Assembly: GCF_003675325.1 (NCBI RefSeq)
Contig: NZ_CP033073.1
Span: 3,038,001-3,102,000, forward strand
Source: Streptomyces dangxiongensis
GTDB taxonomy: Bacteria; Actinomycetota; Actinomycetes; Streptomycetales; Streptomycetaceae
Length of the DNA: 64,000 nt
Direction: 5' to 3'
Shown: positions 10,236 to 20,988 of the stretch, piece after piece
How the letters are laid out: every line of letters begins with the position of its first letter
How positions within the stretch are numbered: position 1 is the first letter of the stretch
Program-made: the position numbers and the translations under genes
Notes under the pieces: generated by a model
The model's database searches: none
The model's input: the letters and a program-made list of their open reading frames with translations, nothing else
What the model was told of the DNA's origin: nothing

Positions 10236-11174
10236 TCAGACCGAGACCGGCTCGCCCGCCGCCGCGGCGATCTCCGCCTCGGCGACGGCGCCGGCGACGC
10301 GGCGCAGCTTCTTCATGGGGCCCAGCTCGGAGTCGTAGACCTTCTTGACGCCGTCGCCGAGGGAGGCCTCGATGGTGCGGATGTCGCGGACCAGGCGGGT
10401 CAGGCCCTGGGGCTCGACGGAGGCGGCCTGGTCGGAGCCCCACATGGCGCGGTCGAGGGTGATGTGGCGCTCGACGAAGACGGCGCCGAGGGCGACGGCG
10501 GCCAGCGTGGTCTGGAGGCCGGTCTCGTGGCCGGAGTAGCCGATCGGGACGTTCGGGTACTCCTTCTCCAGCGTGTTGATCACGCGGAGGTTCAGCTCCT
10601 CGGCCTTGGCCGGGTAGGTGGAGGTGGCGTGGCAGAGGAGGATGTTGTCCGAGCCAAGGACCTCCACCGCGTGGCGGATCTGCTTCGGGGTGGACATGCC
10701 GGTGGAGAGGATGACGGTGCGGCCGGTCGCGCGCAGGGCGCGCAGCAGCTCGTCGTCGGTCAGGGAGGCGCTGGCCACCTTGTGGGCGGGGACGTCGAAC
10801 TTCTCCAGGAACGCGACGGCCTCGGTGTCCCACGGGGAGGCGAACCAGTCGATCCCCTTCTCCTTGCAGTACTCGTCGATCCGGCGGTACTCGTCCTCGC
10901 CGAACTCCACCCGGTGGCGGTAGTCGATGTAGGTCATCCGGCCCCAGGGGGTGTCGCGCTCGATGTCCCACTGGTCGCGCGGGGTGCAGATCTCCGGGGT
11001 GCGCTTCTGGAACTTCACGGCGTCGCAGCCGGCCTCGGCGGCCACGTCGATCAGCTTGAGGGCGTTCTCCAGCTCACCGTTGTGGTTGATGCCGATCTCA
11101 CCGGTGATGTAGACGGGGCGGCCGGGGCCGGCCTCGCGCGAACCGAAGGTGCGGAGACGGGAGTTGGTGCTCAT
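10236..11174 (-). CDS. neuB: Nonulosonic acid (NeuAc/Kdn-type) synthase
   Basis: TIM-barrel NeuB synthase that condenses phosphoenolpyruvate with a six-carbon mannose-type sugar to a nine-carbon 2-keto acid. Motifs are ITGEIGINHNG at the N terminus, AVKFQKRTPE, FASPWDTEAVAFLE, STGMST, HATSTYPA, GYSGHE and ERHITLDRAMWGSDQAAS, all in order. At 312 residues it lacks the C-terminal SAF antifreeze-like domain of classical NeuB and ends soon after the barrel. ATG at 11174 has an AAGGA site and is 11 bases from the upstream neuA stop. No NeuC epimerase gene is nearby, which favours a Kdn-type product made from mannose-6-phosphate (inference). Confidence 0.93.
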   Translation of the reverse strand: MSTNSRLRTFGSREAGPGRPVYITGEIGINHNGELENALKLIDVAAEAGCDAVKFQKRTPEICTPRDQWDIERDTPWGRMTYIDYRHRVEFGEDEYRRIDEYCKEKGIDWFASPWDTEAVAFLEKFDVPAHKVASASLTDDELLRALRATGRTVILSTGMSTPKQIRHAVEVLGSDNILLCHATSTYPAKAEELNLRVINTLEKEYPNVPIGYSGHETGLQTTLAAVALGAVFVERHITLDRAMWGSDQAASVEPQGLTRLVRDIRTIEASLGDGVKKVYDSELGPMKKLRRVAGAVAEAEIAAAAGEPVSV

Positions 11175-11185
11175 CAGGGATGTCC

Positions 11186-12457
11186 TTACTTGGGGAGGGA
11201 ATCGAGAGAGGGGCCGAGGATCCAACTGGCGATCTCCCGGATCGCGCCGTCACCGCCGGGGACGGTGGTGACCGCGCGTGCGGCGCCGCGTACGACGTCG
11301 TGGGCGCTCGCGACCGCCACGGGCCCGCCGACGAGGGCGAAGCACGGGAGGTCGTTGACGTCGTTGCCGACGTAGAGCACGCGCTCCGGCGCGATGCCCT
11401 GCTCCTCGCACCACTGCTTCAGCGCGAGGTCCTTGCGGTCGATGCCGTGCAGCACGGGGATCCGCAGCTTGCGTGCGCGGGCGGCGACGACCGGGTTCTG
11501 TTCCGTGGACAGGATCAGCAGTCTCAGGCCGCTCCTGCGGAGGGCCGCGACGCCGAGTCCGTCGCCGCGGTGCACGGCGACGAACTCCCGTCCGTCGGAG
11601 TCGATCAGCACCCGGTCGTCGGTCTGGGTGCCGTCGAAGTCGAGTACGACCGCGTCGATGTCGTCGGCGGTCGGCAGCGCGCCGGGCCGGTCCGCGTCGA
11701 AGAGCGGGGCGAGGGCGCGGGCGCGGGCCAGGTCGTGCGGGTCGTCGATCTCCAGCACCCGGGCCGGGTCGGTGCGCACCAGCTCGGTACGGCCGAAGAA
11801 GCGGTGGTGGTGGGTGCGGAAGCCGGCCGCGTCCATCGCGTAGGCGGCGCCGGTCTCCAGCAGGTCCTGGGGGCGGTCCTGACGGCGGGGGCGGAAGGAC
11901 TTGTCGTGGTTGACGCCGTGGCCGCCCGCGCCGCCGGAGGTGTCCGCGGCGTCCGAGGCGTCCGAGGCGTCCGAGGCGTCCGAGGCGTCCCGCCACACGA
12001 AACCGTGGAAGGGCGCCACGGTGACGGCGGTGTCGGCGCCGTCCTCGGCGACGGCGGCGGCCACCCCGTCGATGTCCTCGCGGACCAGGAAGGGGCTGGT
12101 GCACTGCACGAGCAGCACCACGTCGACGGCCGCGCCGTGCAGCGCCTCGTGGGTGTCCATGGCGTGCAGGACGGCGGCCTCCGAGGTGGCCGTGTCGCCG
12201 GCGATGACGGCCGGCCGCAGCACGACCTCGGCGCCTGCCTCGCGGGCGACGGCGGCGATGGCCTGGTCGTCGGTGGACACGACGACGTCGGTCACCAGCC
12301 GGGCCGCCCGGCACTCGCGCACCGCGCGCGCCACCAGCGGGACACCGCCGACGGGGGCGAGGTTCTTCGCGGGCACGCCCTTGGAGCCGCCGCGCGCGGG
12401 GATCACCGCGAGGACCCGGCGGACCGGGGCGCCCGGGCCCGCTTCCGAGTGGGACAT
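11186..12457 (-). CDS. neuA: CMP-nonulosonate cytidylyltransferase fused to a HAD phosphatase
   Basis: Bifunctional 423-residue protein. Residues about 12-240 are a CMP-acylneuraminate synthetase: AVIPARGGSKGVPAKNL (nucleotide-binding signature), VVVSTDDQAIA, LVQCTSPF and ETGAAYAMD. Residues about 260-420 are a KdsC-like HAD phosphatase: VVLDFDGTQTDD (nucleophile Asp), LILSTEQN and YVGNDVNDLP. The phosphatase would remove a 9-phosphate before activation to the CMP-sugar. A Asp-Ala-Ser repeat (11946-11990) sits inside the cytidylyltransferase domain. ATG at 12457 has AAGGAG eight bases upstream. It is followed by neuB on the same strand. Confidence 0.92.
   Translation of the reverse strand: MSHSEAGPGAPVRRVLAVIPARGGSKGVPAKNLAPVGGVPLVARAVRECRAARLVTDVVVSTDDQAIAAVAREAGAEVVLRPAVIAGDTATSEAAVLHAMDTHEALHGAAVDVVLLVQCTSPFLVREDIDGVAAAVAEDGADTAVTVAPFHGFVWRDASDASDASDASDAADTSGGAGGHGVNHDKSFRPRRQDRPQDLLETGAAYAMDAAGFRTHHHRFFGRTELVRTDPARVLEIDDPHDLARARALAPLFDADRPGALPTADDIDAVVLDFDGTQTDDRVLIDSDGREFVAVHRGDGLGVAALRRSGLRLLILSTEQNPVVAARARKLRIPVLHGIDRKDLALKQWCEEQGIAPERVLYVGNDVNDLPCFALVGGPVAVASAHDVVRGAARAVTTVPGGDGAIREIASWILGPSLDSLPK
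11946..11990. repeat. 9-bp tandem repeat inside neuA
   Basis: Five consecutive 9-bp units (plus-strand unit GAGGCGTCC); four are exact and the first has one mismatch. On the coding strand they encode an Asp-Ala-Ser tripeptide repeat in a surface-loop position of the cytidylyltransferase domain. The in-frame unit length would allow copy number to change by slippage without breaking the frame. Confidence 0.9.
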
Positions 12458-12480
12458 GGGGTTCACTCCTTGGGAAGAGG

Positions 12481-13804
12481 TCACAGCCCGCCCATCCGCC
12501 GGATCACCGGGGCGACCCGCTGGACGCCGTGCCGGTAGGCGCCGCGCGCGGCCCGGCGCACGATCTGGCGGACGGGTCCGGGCGCCTTGTCGGCGGCGGG
12601 CGCGCCGGGCAGCGGTGCGCCGTCGGGGCCGAGGTGGTGGCGGGCGAGGATGCCGGGCAGATAGCCGGGCGCGGTCTCGGGGGTGTAGTAGGGGTTCAGG
12701 GGCGGCAGGTGCCCGGACCGCTCCAGCAGCTCGGCGATGCGCGCGCGGGCCGCGTCGAACGCGGTGGCGTACGACCCCGCACCGCCGGAGGTGCCGCCGG
12801 CGGCGACGCCCTGCCGGGCCACCCACTCCTCGTCCGGCACCGGCTGGTGCCCGGCGTCGAGCTGGTTCCAGGAGGCGAGGCACCCGGAGCCGGTGAAGTG
12901 GTGGTTGCCGAGCGCCTCGCGCACCCCGAGGTCGGTGAGGACGGCTGTCGGCACGCGGCGGTGCAAGGCCTCCAGGGCGGCCGTGGAACTGACCGTGACC
13001 AGCAGGTCGGTACGGTCCAGCACGTCACCCATGTGCCCGTACACCAGCTTGAGGTTGGGCGGCAGGTCGATGCCCTGGACCAGCTTCTCGGTACGGCAGT
13101 TCCTCGATGTGGGTTGTGTGTTCGCCGGGTTTGGAGCGCAGCTTCAGCAGCACCTCGCGTCCGGGGTGCTTCCGGGCGTGCTCGATGAGCCGGCCGAGCA
13201 GGTAGGTACGGTCCCGGCGGTTGTCCGGGACGGACGGCTGGGCGGCGAACACGACGGTGTACGGCTCGTGTCCGCCGGTGTGGGGGTCACCGCCGAGGAA
13301 GGGCAGCGCGACCTCCGTGACGGCTGAGGCGTCGGCCCCCACTCCTTCGTACACGGCCCGGAACCGGTCCGCGTCGTGGCGGGAGTTGGCGAGGACGAGG
13401 TCCGCGCCGTGCCGCAGCAGCAGCCCGTCGGTGAGCTTCTCGTAGACGACACCGACGTAGCCGGTGACGACGACGGGACGCCTCCCGGCGCCCCAGGCGT
13501 TCCGCAGTCCGTGCAGCACGGCCTGCACGCCGCCGCCGACCAGGGCGAGGACGAGGACGTCGTACCGCTCGTCGGGGTCCTCGGTCATCGCCCGCAGGAA
13601 CTCGACGGCCGTGACCTCACGGAGGGAGTCCGCCCGGACGCCGATCTCGTCGAGCTGGCGGGCGGTGGGAGTGGCGCGCCCTCGCAGGAGGTAGCCGTCG
13701 AGCCGGACCTCGGCAGCCGGCGGAGTGAGCCGTCGCGCGGTGAGCGCGCCCCACTTCCACCGGGTGTCGGAGTCCGCGAGGACGGCGATCCGGAGGGACT
13801 TCAT
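12481..13804 (-). CDS. Putative glycosyltransferase (DUF6716-like), frameshifted
   Basis: Likely cytoplasmic glycosyltransferase of the cell-surface polymer locus. N-terminal half from ATG 13804: KSLRIAVLADSDTRWKWG, then VTGYVGVVYEKLTDGLLLR, LVLANSRHDADRFR and VVFAAQPSVPDNRRDR. C-terminal half, in another frame: VYGHMGDVLDRTDLLVTVSS, then GVREALGNHHFTGSGC. The two join at about 13089-13093: a one-base removal or two-base addition after HIEELPY gives EKLVQGIDLPPNLKLVYGH. Read literally, neither half is a complete protein. It is divergent from the GT2 gene and precedes neuA. The DUF6716 label is from memory; the role is inferred from context. Confidence 0.75.
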
Positions 13805-14017
13805 TGCACTTGCTGGCACGCCGAAGACGCTAGAAAGCCATTCCGAGATTCCGCCCAACCCGGGCACAACAAACGGTTAACAGCACATCGCCGAATGGGG
13901 AATCGGGCCGTGATCCGGTCGGGAAAAGGCCTGGTTCACAGCTTCGCCATGTGCCGTTCACCGGGTATCAAGCAGACGGTCAAGACGAATGACGGGCCGC
14001 ACCCTAACGTCCCTGAC

Positions 14018-14995
14018 GTGGTCAAGCTCTCCGTCATCGTGCCGTTCTACAACGTGCAGCAATATGCGCCCGACACGCTCAGGAGCCTCCGGGCGAACGC
14101 GCGTGAGGACTTCGAATTCATTCTCGTCGACGACTGTTCCCGCGACGGGACACCAGAGATCCTCGCGCACGCGGAGCGCGAGCTGCCGGGCGCGGTCCTG
14201 GTCCGGCACGAGCGGAACGGGGGTCTGGCGACCGCGCGCAACACCGGTATCGACCGGGCGCGCGGGGAGTACCTGACGTTCCTGGACGGCGACGACTGGC
14301 TCGCCGCCGGCTACCTCCCGCGGCTGGTCACGGCCATCGAGGAACTGGGCTGTGACTTCCTGCGTACCGACCATGTGCAGTGCACCGCCCGGTCGCGCAG
14401 TGTGCACCGGGTGCCGGTGGGCCGCCGGAACACCGTGCTGGACCCGCGGGAATCGATCCTGCCCGCCGACCGCTCCACCTCCGTGGACTACGCCTACGCC
14501 TGGGCGGGCGTCTACCACCGCCGGCTCCTGGACAAGGGGCTGCTGCACTTCACCGACGGGCTGCGCACGGCCGAGGACCGGCCGTGGATCTGGAAGCTGC
14601 ACCGGGAGGCGGAGTCCTTCGCCGCGGTGAGCCTGCTCGGCGTGTTCTACCGGCGCGGGGTCGCCTCGTCGCTCACCCAGATCGGTGACGTCCGGCAGCT
14701 CGACTTCATCCGCGCGTTCGACCAGGTCGTCGCGGAGACCGCGGCCGACCGGGAGGCCGGCGCGCTGCTGCCGAAGGCCGTCCGCACCTACTGCGCGATC
14801 ATCTCCCATCACCTGGGATCCATCGAAAGGTTCGAGCCGGCGGTGGCCAAGCAACTGAAGTCCCTGAGCGCCGCCGCCCTGCGGCGCATGCCGCAGGACG
14901 TGCTCGACGAGGCACTGGACTCCATGGACCTCCAGCGCGCCACCCGGCTGCGCCGGCTGCGCCGCCGTCCCGCCCCCGCGGGAGCCGCCGCGTGA
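14018..14995 (+). CDS. Family 2 glycosyltransferase
   Basis: GT-A glycosyltransferase of about 325 residues. The opening KLSVIVPFYNVQQYAPDTL, then FILVDDCSRDGTPEIL, GLATARNTGIDRARGEYLTF and LDGDDW (the metal-binding acidic motif) are typical of GT2. The C terminus is basic (RRLRRRPAPAG). GTG at 14018 is chosen because homology begins there, but no ribosome site is visible; an in-frame ATG at 13950 would add 23 atypical residues. It is translationally coupled to the next gene (GTGA at 14992). It probably adds a sugar during assembly of the nonulosonate-containing wall polymer. Confidence 0.87.
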   Translation: MVKLSVIVPFYNVQQYAPDTLRSLRANAREDFEFILVDDCSRDGTPEILAHAERELPGAVLVRHERNGGLATARNTGIDRARGEYLTFLDGDDWLAAGYLPRLVTAIEELGCDFLRTDHVQCTARSRSVHRVPVGRRNTVLDPRESILPADRSTSVDYAYAWAGVYHRRLLDKGLLHFTDGLRTAEDRPWIWKLHREAESFAAVSLLGVFYRRGVASSLTQIGDVRQLDFIRAFDQVVAETAADREAGALLPKAVRTYCAIISHHLGSIERFEPAVAKQLKSLSAAALRRMPQDVLDEALDSMDLQRATRLRRLRRRPAPAGAAA

Positions 14996-16326
14996 CCACC
15001 CAGATCTTCCAGGCGTCGACGCTGTACGGCACGGCCACGCTCGCCGCCGCCCTGGACTCCGGCTGCTTCCGCCCGGCCGACCGGCGCATCCTCCTGGTCT
15101 GCAACAACGCGGCCACGCCCGAGACCTCACCCGCCCTGGACGAGATGCCGGGCTTCGAGCGGCTGCGCGACCGGTTCGACGACGTGGTGTCGTACAACGC
15201 GGCGATCTTCCCGTTCCACCCCGGCGGCTGGGCTCCCCGCGGGGACGACCTGCCGCTGTGGGAGCGGTATCTGCGCCACGAGTGGCGGCTCGGCACCGAC
15301 GACGTCGAGCTGGCGGTCGAGTCGATCCAGGTCAGTCCGTCGCTGGCGCTCGCGCAGATCTTCACCGGCGCCCCGGTCACCGTCTACGCCGACGGTCTGA
15401 TGAGCTACGGCCCCACCCGCAACAAGATCGACCCGCTGGTCGGGACCCGCGTGGACCGCGTCCTGCACCTGGACCTGGTGCCGGGTCTGGAGCCGCTGCT
15501 GCTCACCGAGTTCGGCGTGCCCGGCGAGATCGTGCCGTCGCCCGCCTTCACCAAGGTCCTCGCCACGCTGGCCTCCTCCGGCGAGGAGCTGCCGGAGATC
15601 GAGGAGCCCGCGCTGCTGCTCGGCCAGTACCTGTCCGCGCTGGACATCCTCACCGCCGAGGAGGAGGAGGACCTGCATGTGCGGATGCTGAGGGGCGTGG
15701 CCGGGCTCGGGCACACGCGGGTGGTGTTCAAGCCGCACCCGTCCGCTCCGGCGCGCTTCACCCGCTCCCTGGAGACCGAGGCGGAGCGGCTGGAGGTCGA
15801 GCTGACCGTCCTCGACACGCCGGTGCTCGCGGAGGTGCTGTACCAGCGGATGCGGCCCGCGCTGGTCGTCGGCTGCTTCTCCACCGCCCTGCTCACCGCC
15901 TCCGCGCTGTACGGCCTGCCGGTCGCCCGGGTGGGCACCGAACTGCTGCTGGAGCGGCTCACGCCGTACGAGAACAGCAACCGCGTCCCGGTCACCGTCG
16001 TGGACGCGCTGCTGCCCGAGCTGACCGACCGGACGGCCGTCGCCGGGCAGCGCCGGGGCATGGACGTGGAGACGCTGGGCGCGCTGGTGCGTGCGGTGGG
16101 CTTCGCGATGCAGCCGAAGATCCTGCCGGGGCTGCGCGCGGAGACCGAGAGCTGGCTCGGGAGGAACCTGAACGAGCGGATACTGCGCTACTTCAAGCGC
16201 AAACGGCTGACCGCGCTGGCCCTGCCCGGCGGGGTGCCCGCCCAGTTGGCGTTCATCCCGCGCAACGCGACGGTCCGCCGGGTGGCACGCAAGGCGCGCA
16301 GCCTGCGCAGGTCCGTACGGCGGTGA
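14992..16326 (+). CDS. Alpha-2,8-polysialyltransferase-family protein
   Basis: Putative CMP-nonulosonate-dependent polymerising transferase of 444 residues. Motifs are ITIFQASTLYG-like start (TTQIFQASTLYGTATLAAAL), VTVYADGLMSYGPTR, VVFKPHPSAP and VVGCFSTALLTASALYG, which match the HP and SS/ST CMP-binding motifs of the POLYST (PF07388-like) family. The C terminus is strongly basic, as for membrane-associated glycosyltransferases. GTG at 14992 overlaps the GT2 stop. With neuB, neuA and the transferase at 9038 it forms a coherent set for a Kdn- or sialic-like glycopolymer. Biochemistry not known from sequence. Confidence 0.82.
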   Translation: MTTQIFQASTLYGTATLAAALDSGCFRPADRRILLVCNNAATPETSPALDEMPGFERLRDRFDDVVSYNAAIFPFHPGGWAPRGDDLPLWERYLRHEWRLGTDDVELAVESIQVSPSLALAQIFTGAPVTVYADGLMSYGPTRNKIDPLVGTRVDRVLHLDLVPGLEPLLLTEFGVPGEIVPSPAFTKVLATLASSGEELPEIEEPALLLGQYLSALDILTAEEEEDLHVRMLRGVAGLGHTRVVFKPHPSAPARFTRSLETEAERLEVELTVLDTPVLAEVLYQRMRPALVVGCFSTALLTASALYGLPVARVGTELLLERLTPYENSNRVPVTVVDALLPELTDRTAVAGQRRGMDVETLGALVRAVGFAMQPKILPGLRAETESWLGRNLNERILRYFKRKRLTALALPGGVPAQLAFIPRNATVRRVARKARSLRRSVRR

Positions 16327-16481
16327 ATTCCACCCGCCCGGCATTCGGCATTGCCGGGCGGACTGCCGGACGGGTGGCGGAATCAGGAAGTAAAGACGAA
16401 GAACGGGTTAACGGACGGGGGTGGCCGGGCGAACGATGCCCGGTCGGCGGAAATACCGCTCGACGTGCCACGGAAATTCAC

Positions 16482-17720
16482 ATGAAAATCCGAACCGAGC
16501 AACGTTTGTTCGGGAAAATGTCGAGCATCATGCCTTCTTCGCCCACCACGCTCACCGACGCTCCGCCGGTGCCCGGGACGGCCCCCGCCCCGGCCGCCCC
16601 CGGCCGCCGCCAGGACCGCGGCCGCCTGCTCGCCCTGGACGGCCTGCGGCTCGTGGCCGCCCTGATGGTCTGCCTCTACCACTACGCCGGACGCGGCGGC
16701 GCGGTCTCGGCGTCCTGGCACCAGAGCCCGGCCCATGTCTTCCCGACCCTGTCCCAGGCGGCGACCTACGGCTGTCTGGGCGTGCAGTTCTTCTTCGTCA
16801 TCAGCGGCTTCGTCATCTGCATGAGTAGCTGGGGCCGCACCCTCGGCGACTTCTTCCGCTCCCGCGTCGCCCGCCTCTACCCCGCCTACTGGGTCGCCCT
16901 GGTCCTGGTCACCGCGGCGGCCGTCGCCCTGCCCGTCGTCGTCCACCCGGTCCGGACGGACGAGTTCCTCGTCAACCTGACGATGCTGCAGCAGCCGATG
17001 GGCGTCACCCGCGTCCTCGGCGTGTGCTGGACGCTCTGGGTCGAGGTGCGGTTCTACGCGCTGTTCGCCCTGTTCGTCGTCGTACGCGGTGTCACCTACC
17101 GCCGGGTCGTGCTGTTCTGCTGCGTCTGGACGCTCGCGGCGGCCGTCAGCCGCACCTCCGGCAACGCGCTCACGGACCAACTGCTCCTGCCGGAGTACGC
17201 CCCCTTCTTCATCGGCGGCCTGGCCCTCTACCTGATCCACCGCTTCGGCAGCGACCTGCTGCTGTGGGGCATCGTGGCGGTGTCCTGGCTGCTCGGGCAG
17301 AGCACCGCCACGAGCGGCCTGTGGCACGCCGGCGCGCACGGCGACTTCCACCGCGACCCGCACGTCATCCTGGGAATCGTCACCCTCGCGTTCGGGGCGG
17401 TGGCCGCCGTGGCACTGGGCTGGACACGGTGGGCGTCCTGGCCCTGGCTGGTCACGGCGGGCGCGCTGACGTACCCGTTCTACCTGGTGCACGAGCACCT
17501 GGGCTGGTTCGTCATCCGGGTGCTGCACCGAGGGCTCGGCCTGCCGCCGTGGCCGGCGCTCGCCCTGACCGTGCTGGCCATGCTGCTGCTGGCGTGGCTG
17601 ATCCACCGGTGGGTGGAGAAACCTTTCGGTCCGCGTCTGAAGAGGGCGTTGAAGAGGGCCGGCGCACCGGCGTTCCCCCGGGAACTCACCGCCCCGGCGG
17701 ACGGAGAACGCCGCGGCTGA
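16482..17720 (+). CDS. Membrane acyltransferase family 3 (O-acetyltransferase-like)
   Basis: Integral membrane acyltransferase of about 412 residues with around ten hydrophobic helices. The family opening [20 protein letters not shown] (catalytic His in the first helix), [11 protein letters not shown] and [10 protein letters not shown] are present, and the protein ends with a basic tail. These enzymes use cytoplasmic acyl-CoA to acetylate surface polysaccharide or lipid-linked sugar. ATG at 16482 (GGAAA site) is preferred; in-frame ATGs at 16518 and 16530 lie nearer the conserved core. Location at the end of the glycopolymer locus suggests O-acylation of the nonulosonate polymer. Confidence 0.88.
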   Translation: MKIRTEQRLFGKMSSIMPSSPTTLTDAPPVPGTAPAPAAPGRRQDRGRLLALDGLRLVAALMVCLYHYAGRGGAVSASWHQSPAHVFPTLSQAATYGCLGVQFFFVISGFVICMSSWGRTLGDFFRSRVARLYPAYWVALVLVTAAAVALPVVVHPVRTDEFLVNLTMLQQPMGVTRVLGVCWTLWVEVRFYALFALFVVVRGVTYRRVVLFCCVWTLAAAVSRTSGNALTDQLLLPEYAPFFIGGLALYLIHRFGSDLLLWGIVAVSWLLGQSTATSGLWHAGAHGDFHRDPHVILGIVTLAFGAVAAVALGWTRWASWPWLVTAGALTYPFYLVHEHLGWFVIRVLHRGLGLPPWPALALTVLAMLLLAWLIHRWVEKPFGPRLKRALKRAGAPAFPRELTAPADGERRG

Positions 17721-17833
17721 TCCCACGCCCGGCCTTCCGGCCCCGGTGCGACGATCACGCCCCGGCCGGGAAGGGTCACGGGAGACCGCCGGGCGCCGCG
17801 TCCGGCGTCCGGGACCGTCCGGCTCAGGAAGTG

Positions 17834-19414
<1,581 letters not shown>

Positions 19415-19728
19415 GGATGCCTCCGCGGTACGACCACTACCCCTCACCATGCCTCGTGGCCCGGCGCCGGTCACGCGGGGAAGCATCGAGGGGTGGAAAC
19501 GAGGGAGGGGCGGGGCGGAGAGCTGCGGGGCGCGGGCGGGACCGGGGGAACGTGTCCCGCCCGCGCCAGGTGCACGAGCCGTGGGTACGGGGGGAACCCC
19601 GGCTCAGTGCTGCGGCCGATGACCAGTCGGCTCACTCTGTACTGCGTAAGTCGCTCCAGAAACGTCACACCTCGCGCCGAAAAATTTTCGGAGACCGAGA
19701 AAACGCAGGTCAGGTGGGGTTGCGTCGG
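19415..19728. other. Intergenic region between the mutase and the sigma partner
   Basis: No credible gene on either strand. Part of it must be the mutase promoter. It contains an A/T-rich stretch around 19675-19705 (AAAAATTTTCGGAGAC) near the 3' end of the sigma-partner gene. I see no clear hairpin terminator. Confidence 0.4.
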
Positions 19729-20988
19729 TCAGAGCGCGGTGTATGCCGGAGTCGGTGACGGGGCCGCCGGGACGCTGCCCCACCCGCCGGGGTGCTCCGG
19801 CGCGTAGGCGGAGGGGGCGGGGGCGGCGCCGCCGCGGTGCCGGCCGCCCTTGCCGCCGCCCGTACCACCGGAGCCGCCGTCACCCTTCCCGTTGCCCTCG
19901 CCGCCGCCGTCGCCCTTGCCGCCGTCTCTGTCCTTGCCCCCACCCTTGCCCTTGCCGTCCTTGCCCTTGCCGCCCTCGCCCTTGCCCTTGTCCTTGTCCT
20001 TGTCCTTGCCCTTGTCCTTGTCCTTGCCGTTGCCCCCGGCGGTGCCGCCGCCGTCGCCGTCGCGGTTGCCGTTGCCGTGGCCGGTGGGGCCCCCGCCGAC
20101 CGTGCCACCGGAGCCGGAGCCGGAGCCGGAGCCAAGGACGCCCAGCACGACCTTGCAGTACCTGGTCACGCGGGCGGAGCCGCCCGCCAGGTTCACCAGC
20201 ACGCGCTTGCGGCCGGCGTCCAGTTCCCGGCCGTCCCGGAGCACCCGGCAGGCCGCGGCGGCGCCGGCCCATCCGGTGCCGGAAGCCGTGGAGGGCACCC
20301 CGGAGCCGGGAGCGGCGCTCGGGCCGGTGCCGTCGGCCGGGCCGGGCGTCTCGCCGGAGGCGTCGGCGCGGCGGTCTCCCGGGGTGCCGCCGGGCGTGAG
20401 CGTGCCCGGACCGGTACCCGTGCCCGTGCCCGTCGCGTAGTCCGGTGTGGTCTGCGCGGACGCCGACGGGAGCGGCTGGTCGGAGGTCTCGTCGGTGGAG
20501 ACGGACGTGGCGGGGCCGGGCTTCCCGTCGCCGAACGGCGTGGGCAGCACTCCACTGCCCGCGGCCACGGCGACTGAGCCGAGCGTGCCCGCGACCACGG
20601 CCGCGGCGATCGCCAGGCGCGCCGGGCGGGCCCAGCGGGGACGCCTCGACGGGATTCCGGTACGGCCCCGGGCGCCGATGCGGACCAGGCCCGCGTCGGC
20701 GCAGGGCACGGACGCGGGGGCACCGCCGGACGCGGGTGCGGCGGCGGTCCGGCCGGCGTCGGCAGCCTCGCGGGCCTTGCGGAACGCGGCCAGGGCGGCC
20801 TGCTCGCCGGGCAGCCCGTCGGCGTCGGGGGTGGCCTGTGCGGACAGCCCGGACAGCGCGCCGAGCGCCTGGGAGAGACGTTCGGCCTGGTCACGGGCGC
20901 AAGGGTCGACGGCTTCCGGGGACTCACCGCGCAGTAGGCGTTCCGCCGCCGCACGGTTCAGCCACCTGTACTGCTCGTCGGCCATCAC
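19729..20988 (-). CDS. Membrane-anchored partner of ECF sigma factor (module 1)
   Basis: Probable sigma-factor partner of 419 residues. Residues about 1-110 are cytoplasmic (starting ADEQYRWLNRAAAERLL). One transmembrane helix lies near 125-145 (LAIAAAVVAGTLGSVAVAAG). Then come a Ser/Thr/Pro/Gly linker, a small Cys domain (CRVLRDGRELDAG to RYCKVVLG) and a C-terminal tail of about 110 residues of Gly, Lys and Asp. ATG at 20988 (or 20985) overlaps the sigma stop (ATGA), so the two are coupled. No classical anti-sigma zinc motif is obvious, so anti-sigma activity is inferred from gene order and topology. A paralogue lies at 21941-22756. Confidence 0.75.
   Translation of the reverse strand: MMADEQYRWLNRAAAERLLRGESPEAVDPCARDQAERLSQALGALSGLSAQATPDADGLPGEQAALAAFRKAREAADAGRTAAAPASGGAPASVPCADAGLVRIGARGRTGIPSRRPRWARPARLAIAAAVVAGTLGSVAVAAGSGVLPTPFGDGKPGPATSVSTDETSDQPLPSASAQTTPDYATGTGTGTGPGTLTPGGTPGDRRADASGETPGPADGTGPSAAPGSGVPSTASGTGWAGAAAACRVLRDGRELDAGRKRVLVNLAGGSARVTRYCKVVLGVLGSGSGSGSGGTVGGGPTGHGNGNRDGDGGGTAGGNGKDKDKGKDKDKDKGKGEGGKGKDGKGKGGGKDRDGGKGDGGGEGNGKGDGGSGGTGGGKGGRHRGGAAPAPSAYAPEHPGGWGSVPAAPSPTPAYTAL

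Noticed and set aside
13868..14017. Extra N-terminal extension of the GT2 protein from ATG 13950
   Set aside because: The added residues are atypical and homology starts at the GTG 14018, although no ribosome site is visible there.
19980..20035. CRISPR-like short repeats (TCCTTG units)
   Set aside because: They are 6-base codon repeats encoding Lys-Asp runs in frame, without spacers.
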